Source of the DNA: Salvator merianae | Lineage: Eukaryota > Chordata > Lepidosauria > Squamata > Teiidae | Length of the DNA: 64,000 bases | Direction: 5' to 3' | Assembly (NCBI GenBank): GCA_003586115.2 | Contig: QVOM02000116.1 | Coordinates: 39,252,128 to 39,316,127, forward strand | Part shown: one piece after another, positions 56,817 to 64,000 of the stretch | Position numbering within the stretch: the stretch's first letter is position 1 | Layout: every line of letters starts with the position of its first letter | Position numbers and translations under genes: made by a program | The notes under the pieces: generated by a model | What the model was told of the DNA's origin: nothing | Database searches by the model: none | The model's input: the letters and a program-made list of their open reading frames with translations, nothing else

Positions 56817-59373
56817 GGATGCAAAGCAACTAAATAAGCAGTACTGAGCAGAAATAACTTTCTATCAGAATTTTCACTGTAGCTGTGAATAAGTCATTTT
56901 CATCAACTCTTTGTTTTCATAGTTGAAACAGGAAATCAAGCTGCCTCCAAATGTTTCTTATTCTGGTATGTACTGATTTACCAGATTATTGTATTACCAG
57001 AATTACCGAGTATTGTACATATGTGTTACTGACATTTCACGTTTTAACTCTTTCTGCTGCGAGATTTCATTGCCAGGTGGGCAAGGCTCTCCCTGTGGTC
57101 AGTCTGTATTCCCTCCTAGTAATTATTATTGGCTTGTGCCTCCTCAGCACACCTATTTCTGCCCCTTATATGGCTGCCTTAACCCCTGAGTGACTTTATA
57201 TAATTGAAGCAGGATTCCTTTTTGTATTTTAAAAATAGTTTTAAATAATGATATTAAGATGAAAGATATTTTTGAATGTATTTGCATTTGTTAAATAAAG
57301 AAGGTATGGTTTTTTTCAAATGATGAATTTGTTCTTTCCTCCTATTTATGTGATTTATCTTTTTTTAATTAGCACTGAAAATTGAATTTAGTTTTTTATC
57401 TTTTGCTGCTGACATGTTTTGCTTTCCATCCTGGAAACCACTTTATTGGTCTAGTTACTTTTCTAGCCTATGGCTTGGACAGTTTTGTTTTGATGAAACA
57501 TTGCTGCATGTTCTGGTAAACAAGGTTCCATGACAAATATTTCAGCCAATGACTGGTGTGGAGCTGTTTGAGTTTAACTGGACTAATGTGATTGGTTAAT
57601 AAAAAACATCAATTCACAAACAGCATCGTGCACAGTACATCCAGGTAACAACAGCTCACAAACCAAAGTATCATGCAGAATTTTCGCTAATTCTCTGCAC
57701 AGTAATTCAGACAGAACTTAATTACAAAATAACAGGATATTATGCTACAATAGTTCATTTTACCGGAATAACAATAATCCAGTAAATCGAATCTATATTC
57801 TGAAACTGTATTGGGAGCACCATGATCATGTCTGGCAAATCAGGGATAATTACAAAATAATTACGGGTTTTTGAACCTTTCTGGATGCAGCCTTGGTTTG
57901 CAACAGGCATAGTCAACATTGCATAGAATTTAAGTTGTCATACAGTTGCTTTTTCCTATGGACAGCAGTAAATTTTGCAGAAGCTGCTTAGCTTGAATCC
58001 ATAAAACAGCAGCCATGGAGTTAATTCTTAACCCCTTAGTGGTGGGAATTAGCACACAGCTAATTCCTAGAGATGACGCTGAGGGGTATGGGTGCACAGA
58101 TGCTCCCTTTTGCAAATGGTTATACTGAAAATATAAACTCATTTGTTCCTATGCATCTGTAATAAAAAAGTATGAGTTTTTGAGTCACAAGTTGTTTTCT
58201 GAAACAAAAATGTGCATTTCCCTTGCTATCACCTCTCCCAAAATGGATATGATTTGGTTTTGATCTTCTGTTTTTTGCTTTTTCTATCCAAATTCCTCCT
58301 GTGCCCTAGAGGAACAATGCTTGCCTTGTTTCCATTCAGTGACCTGACACAAAGATTAACATGCTTCAGTAGCTGTTCCAGCATATTCCATTGTGCTCAT
58401 TTCCTTCAAGGAGTGAAGCTTCTGTAGCAAGCAGAGAGAGCCATTAGGATCAGCCGTTAACTGCCATGCAGAAAAGAGCTGTTCATTTGTTTTCACCATT
58501 TTAACACTTCACAGTGATCAATTAGGTGAGGGGCAGAAGACCTTAACGCAAAAGGATACAAGTATATCTATGATGTTAACAGAAGGAAAACCTATGTTGA
58601 ATTCCACCAATCAGAGTGAGGAAACAAAGCACCTGCTGTGCCCATATACAGAATTTAGCACATTCCAGTGTCAGAAAACATACACACGTGATTCAGGTTG
58701 ACATGGGGTATCATTGATGGTGCTGAGGGTCAGTCACAGATCTGAAAGATTTTTAGCTGATCATTTCCATCACAGAAACCAAAAGAAGGCCTTTCAAGAA
58801 GTAGCTTTTATGCAGTCCAAACAGCACTACCCACAGAAAGAGAGAAATGTCAGCTGGTTTGGGGAATTCCTAGGATTTGCAGAAGTACAGAAAACAAACT
58901 CCTTTAGAAAGTCTACTTAATAACCATTCTGCATGAACTGTGAACATACTGCTTCACAGAACAATGTATTATTGTGTTCTCTTTCTCTACAGATACCAAA
59001 CTTATTCTAGTAGGTTGCTGATTCAAATAAGGTTATATGGGGATAGCATTGGTCACACAGTGCTATTTTGGATATAAATCTTAGCTGGATAAACAAGGCC
59101 AGTTTTCATTTTCAGAAATGGCATTGCGAGTTGGTTATTGTACTAATGTACGATTTCAAAGTTCTTAGTCACAGTGCTAAAACAGAGCAGAAACACTACA
59201 TGACACAGCTGTTTACTGGACTACCATTTCAAAGTCAAATTTGAAGGGCTGCATGAAGTATTCTAATACTCAAATACCATCAGAAGCATCTCAGATTCTA
59301 GGATAGACTTTCACTGATAATGTCAGGGTGAGTGCACAAGGGATATTTAAAATACATGAAAACATCACAAATA
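56817..59373. other. Intergenic, nothing firmly recognised
   Basis: 57846-57893 ends TTTCTGGATGCAGCC like the GGCTGCATCC MITEs, and TAATTACAAAATAA occurs at both 57719 and 57850, but no full element could be delimited. There is no coding exon. Confidence 0.35.
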
Positions 59374-59595
59374 GGGTCCAGTCATACCTAAGTTTTAATC
59401 CAGTTTTGGTCCACTTTCAGACTGAGAGAACGCATCAGTGAAGTAGTAAGATGTTTTCTAACTCATTATCTAACTCAGAAAATCCACCTTTGGGTTAGAT
59501 AATGTGGAAAGAAAATGATTAGTCGCTTTGCTGATATGTTCTTTCAATCCAAAAGTGGACTGAAGCTAGATTAAAACTTACGTGTGATTGGGCCC
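59374..59595. mobile_element. Inverted-repeat MITE, family E copy 2 (opposite orientation)
   Basis: Its reverse complement aligns with 49796-50021 almost throughout (CAGTCCACTTTTGGA.TGAAAGAACATATCA, ATTATCTAACCCAAAGGTGG and others), with only scattered substitutions and short indels. Ends GGGTCCAGTCATACCTAAG / inverse. The flanks are AT-rich without a clear duplication. Confidence 0.75.
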
Positions 59596-60102
59596 AAAAA
59601 GTGACACAGGTGAGCAACAGTTATATCCCTTTGTAGGGATAAAAGAACAGCAGCATGCCACTGGCTTGGGATATTATTTCACATCTATGTCAGTGGTTCT
59701 GAAACAGTGATCCTCCAGATGTTCCTGAAGAACAATTACCAGCATTCCATTGGGCTAACACAGAATACTGGGAGTTATTCAGCAACATCTGGAGGACCAC
59801 AGTTTCAGATCTGTTGATCTACTAAATCCAATAGGAATCACATAGGGGTGTCTGTACAGAGCCAAAGTGTGTGTGTGCATGTATATGTGTGTGTACAGCA
59901 AAGCCCCATGCACACGCTCATGCATGTGAGGTTTCAGTTGGACCCTGTACGCAGGCAAAGAGGCCTGGAGCACAGCTATCTTCCTGCCACTCTTTGCCCT
60001 GGACCCAGCACAGTGCCTCCCTTAGGTATTCTTCCTTTGGTTCTGTGATGGCTGGCAGGGTCTTCCGGGAACCCCTCTACGGTACTCAATAGCAAGTCAT
60101 GG
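59596..60102. other. Intergenic with short (TG)n
   Basis: Alternating GT runs lie at 59865-59895. 59700-59730 and 59775-59805 (ATCCTCCAGATGTTCC / CAACATCTGGAGGACCAC) form an inverted pair. No gene was found. Confidence 0.45.
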
Positions 60103-60180
60103 GATGGGGGAGGGGGGGAGGGAGGGAAGGAGGGAGGGAAGGAAGGAAGGAAGGAAGGAAGGAAGGAAGGAAGGAAAGAG
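60103..60180. repeat. Polypurine (GGGA)n/(GGAA)n microsatellite
   Basis: GGGGGAGGGGGGAGGGAGGGAAGG is followed by about ten GGAA units: an uninterrupted 75-base purine strand. Confidence 0.9.
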
Positions 60181-62020
60181 ATCCATCTGCTGCTGACTGC
60201 TCCCCACCACTGAAAGTGCCCTGGCCCAGTAATGGTGTACTGCCATCCTTGCCAAGCACTTAGATTGTACAACCCGTCATGACCAGGTTTTATATCTAGT
60301 TAATAATACAGCAGTGTCAACATACAAGGCATCATAAGAGAAGAGATTCCTGGGACAAAGAACTTGAAATCTAAACCTCAACAAGGAAGATAAGAAGAAA
60401 ATGAAGCGTTTATGGAGAATGTGGGTGCATGAGTAGACAACAGCTCAATTATTTAAGCTCTAGTACTGTTGTAAGAGATCGCTGCAAAGTTTACCTGCAG
60501 GTATTCATTTGTGCCACAAGTGCTTTTTTAAAAAATAAAACACACAACAGGTGGAGCACCAGGCACATTATTTCCACATTTTTCTGTCATTATATTTTGT
60601 CCTTTTGCGGCAGCAGTAGTGAGCAGTACAGTGGATAATACAATTTTGCTACCCCACAAACACAAGGAAGATACTCTTGTTTTTCACCAGCAATAGTTAT
60701 ATTTAGCAACTGGTCAGCTGCACTGCTATTCAGAAGGAAAATGTCTTTTTTGGAGAATGAAGGTTATAGGAGTCCTGCTAAGCATGGTAGGTTCAGCCAG
60801 CCGGTGTTTCAGAGGTTATTTGGAAATGGTGCAGCCAGTTTCTCTTACAGTTATGTTCATAGAGCTTGTTCTGTACTGAGCACTTTTTGAATTAGGGTTA
60901 CCAAATCTGTGCATTTCTAGAAGTCACATAACAGGGCAGAATTCAACCCTTCTGTACCATGACATTAAGCATATAAGTAAAAGCTTCACTGGCTTGTCAC
61001 ACAGCTGTTATGGATACGGATACCCCATGCCAATAAGAAGACTGGAACTGTTTTGTAACAGTTACTCTGTAATCTGAAGATAACATTCACAAAAATTCAT
61101 CACAAGTACTGGTCTTTTCAAGGTCCTTCACAGAAACTGTAACAGCTTCCAAAGCTCAATGTTTTGTTCCTATCCATTATTTACTATTTCCAATTATAAG
61201 AGAGGGAACCATGACAGAAATGCTTTTTAGTTCTTCAATAATTTAAACAGCCTTCTACTTCCCTGCTTACTCCCCCCCCCCCAAAGGATCCTATCAGCAC
61301 TCAAGAAAATCCTGTTTCTCTGGTTACAGAAGACTTGTTCTTAACAAAACAAACAAACAAACAAAGTAGTCAATAAAACATGCCAGATGCCTCTCAAAGT
61401 CAGGCTTTTTACATTATTTTTGGAGCCGTTTTGGTAATTCTGCCAAAAGAACAGCACTGTCGGGTTATAACTCTCTTGTCAATTCTTTTCCAGGTGATCA
61501 TTACAAGAATGATGCACCTAAGCATTAGGGTGAAGTTCCTATTTTTACATCCTTATTCCTGTCCCCTTCATCTTTCTTCCAAGTGTTGCTCTTGACTTTG
61601 TGTGAGGCATGCTCCAACCTACCAGTCACCCTTTCAAAGAGCTGTGTTAACAGAAGAATGAACTGGATTGGACTGCGATGCTCAGTGGACCATCTAGAGG
61701 CACTTTGCCTCCATCTTACAAGGTAGCCTTCTAGAGAGCTGCCTTGGCTGAGAGCGTGAGCTGAAACCCCAAAGCCTCCTGCTTCCATTGTCTGACATCA
61801 CCAGTATCTTAGGAGACAGCTAGGGAAGGGGAATGCCTTTGGGACTTGTTCCTGGGGAGCTGTACACAACTACAGTATGTACCAATATCCTTTGGACCTT
61901 GTTTTTTGCTTAGGTGATTTTTGTTAGCTTTTTGTTTTGTATTGGGGCAAGGAGAGACCAGAGTCTCACACTGGCTGATATACCAGACCCGCAAGCATAC
62001 TAGGAGCCTCCCTTCTGTAC
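60181..62020. other. Intergenic, nothing recognised
   Basis: (AAAC)n lies at 61345-61363 and a C run at 61272-61281. No exon or repeat with ends was found. Confidence 0.4.
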
Positions 62021-62022
62021 AA

Positions 62023-62272
62023 GAAATGGAAAAACCCAAGTCCCTGAGTACTGCCAAAACGATTGGACAGAATAAATATCCAAAATAATTTATTACTGAT
62101 TATCAAGATACAAATGAAGGTCCAATGAAAAAACCTGAATCATTGTTTCACATGATTTATGTTTTTTTCACTGGAGTTCAATTTGTATCTAGATATTTAA
62201 TAATAAATCCTTTTATATTTTTATTTTGGCAGTTCTTTTTGGCAGCACTCAGACTTGGGTTTCTCCCTTTCT
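62023..62272. repeat. Long diverged inverted repeat
   Basis: The complement of 62023-62133 and the direct 62162-62272 align along their length: TTTTTTCAYTGGA, TTTGTATCT.GATA, AATAATAAAT, TTTTGGCAG, ACTCAG..ACTTGGGTTT.TCC. The arms of about 110 bp differ by scattered substitutions and small gaps around a spacer of about 28 bases. Flanking TTTTTGTTTTGTATTGG occurs as a direct repeat at about 61930 and 62301. The class is unknown. Confidence 0.55.
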
Positions 62273-64000
62273 TTCCACTTTTAGGTTGCTACTCTTTTAA
62301 CTTTTTGTTTTGTATTGGTTACTTACACTCATTTATGGAGTATAGTTTTTGTATTTATGACTGAATTTCTCCCACATTTCATTGCACTACAATGCATTGA
62401 TTTTAGTGTCTTATTTATTTGTCATTAAGCTGTTAAGTTGGTCCCAGAATTTTGGGAGGAATGGCTGTAGGTGTAAATATAACACACTTCTGGGAGCCTT
62501 TATTAGATGAGAAGTAAATACAAATTCAAACTCAGACTATGAAGTGCAAGGTTCAGAAAAAGTTTCTAACGTGTTATTGCATTCCAAAAGTGCTCTTGCA
62601 CCCTCTAGTGCTTGTTATTTCTAAATTTACTGTACACTTCCTGCAAGCAAAATTCAACCAGCAAAATATGCCAGAATCAAGGAAATTCAGAAATTCTCAG
62701 CAATTTGAGCAGATACACTTGGACGTAAGATAAAGGGAATCCAATTTAAATATAGCAGACAAGCTGAACATTTAGAGATCTATTTTCTTAAAATTAAGCT
62801 TGTATATGCTTGCTCTCCTTCAAATGGTTCCAAGATACCTAGATCAACCCATGTAAACCTTGGTTTAAAAGAACTCATCACCACCTCAAAATATTAAATA
62901 TTACAAATGACTACAAAAGGGAATACCAACATCCATGTCTAGTAAGTAATGTAGAAATTACTGAAAATTGAGTTTACGTTATGAATTTACTTGGTCTTAT
63001 TCTGAACAAAAAAATCAATATGTTGTCAATTATGAATGAATAAATTTACTCTGTCCATGATCAGAACAAGCCAGTAGCTAAAACTCAAAACTGAAATCTT
63101 ATGAAGAACAATTCCTCTTTCTAACTCTCCTCAAAAATTTATCCATGGGAGGCCTCCATTCACAAGGGTTGTTTCAGTAACTAGATTCTCAGCAGATGAG
63201 GACCAGTATAAAGCTTTAGATCACTAGCCCCTGCCAGGCTTCACAATTCCTCTCTGCTATCAGTTCTCTCAATAGCTTTTTGCCATTTTTCTGTGCCTTC
63301 TTCAGTGGAAAAAGAAGTCAAGCTATATTAAGGAAAGCAGAAGTTAAAGAGATATCACTCTCCTCCTGGGCAATCCAAATAAGCTTGGTGGGGAAGGAGA
63401 CTGAGACAGCACATTGAAGTCTTCCCTTAATTTTGGAGAGGAATGCAAGAAAAGGGCCTCCAACTGCATGCAACTGAAGAATCGTCCAGAGTCCCACCTT
63501 CAACAGATAACCAGTGCAGCAATGGCAACATAGCCAGCTAAATCGAAATAATGCAACACAATTCTCTCCAGACCTCAGTCCACAGTCCAGATATGACTGA
63601 GGATTACTCTCTGTTGTAGTTTGATCTTCAGGGTTTTTTTCCCCCAAGGTAGCCAACAATGAAAGAGCTGTAGGTTTCACAAGGACTACTTTTGGTCCTC
63701 TGCCAAAAGAGGAAATGATTGGATACATCAGTTAGAGAAGATTCCCTTGACTCTGTCTGCTTCCATGTAATTCAGATTACTTCTAACACTGTTTTTACAG
63801 GGCTCTAGCACTGCTTGGTCTTCTCTTTAAAGGCGCGCTGTTTTCTTCTTCTGGTTCTCTCTACAAATAGCTTTCTACTTCTATGAGTTGCAGATCAGTT
63901 CCTTTCCCAAACAGACATTATCCTTAAGACATGGGAACTTCCACCAGTAGCTCAAAGGTTCCACATCTTTGAACAATCTATTGACGACTTCTTGAGAGGC
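62273..64000. other. Intergenic, nothing recognised
   Basis: No coding exon could be supported. A 136-codon minus frame at 63318-63728 has no domain, no flanking splice signals of note and no recognised relative. Confidence 0.4.

Noticed and set aside
60103..60180. Polypurine tract as a regulatory triplex element
   Set aside because: It is an ordinary GGAA/GGGA microsatellite with no nearby gene; no functional claim can be supported.
63318..63728. 136-codon minus-strand frame near the right edge, considered as a KIF5B or other exon
   Set aside because: The translation resembles no kinesin segment or other known domain and has no convincing flanking splice sites.
1..64000. CRISPR array, operon, phage or plasmid features
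   Set aside because: Introns, a CpG island, SINEs and LINEs show vertebrate nuclear DNA. No regularly spaced direct repeats or clustered prokaryotic genes are present.
1..64000. Endogenous retroviral sequence
   Set aside because: No LTR pair, primer-binding site or recognisable gag/pol/env-like frame was seen; all recognised reverse-transcriptase-related fragments are of LINE type.

Overview
This is vertebrate nuclear DNA, most likely from a squamate reptile (lizard or gecko type). It is AT-rich, very sparse in genes and full of interspersed repeats. The reptile call rests on the repeat types: CR1-like LINE fragments whose 3' ends read TTCTTATGTTCTTAT, a 3' tail of the Bov-B / Sauria SINE kind, several tRNA-derived SINE heads, and many short fold-back DNA transposons. 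The species cannot be named from the sequence alone.

Only one protein-coding gene is supported. Its first coding exon lies at the left edge on the minus strand (coding part 897 down to 232) and encodes the N-terminal SH3 domain of ARHGAP12, a Rho-family GTPase-activating protein. Splice sites are clear on both sides. The gene continues beyond base 1. A CpG island at about 10.88-11.60 kb, the only one in the window, is the likely promoter and non-coding first exon, so 978 to about 11.16 kb is read as intron 1. From 11.6 kb to the right end (about 52 kb) I see no host exon. In mammals the next gene upstream of ARHGAP12 is KIF5B on the same strand, so this stretch is probably the ARHGAP12-KIF5B intergenic interval.

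The intron and intergenic DNA are a layered record of transposition. (1) Five CR1-like LINE fragments, four minus and one plus. (2) A 5'-truncated LINE at 40.66-41.38 kb with an open 175-codon C-terminal reading frame, a CCHC-type motif and an (ACTT)n tail. (3) A Penelope-like inverted pair near 3.7-3.9 kb holding a hammerhead-ribozyme-like core. (4) Non-autonomous DNA elements: a mariner-like element with TA duplications, a 191-bp hAT-like palindrome with a perfect 8-bp target duplication, a pair of about 225-bp inverted-repeat elements, and a broad set whose ends resemble GGGCC..TTCGCACT with apparent 3-bp duplications. (5) Retroposition scars, including a target-site duplication that encloses almost nothing but a poly(A) tract, and an unidentified polyadenylated insertion at 34.0-34.4 kb. 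Several elements are nested, which gives relative ages.

I found no operon, CRISPR array, functional tRNA or rRNA gene, or recognisable endogenous retroviral coding region, and no new multi-gene system. The findings worth checking are transposon biology.
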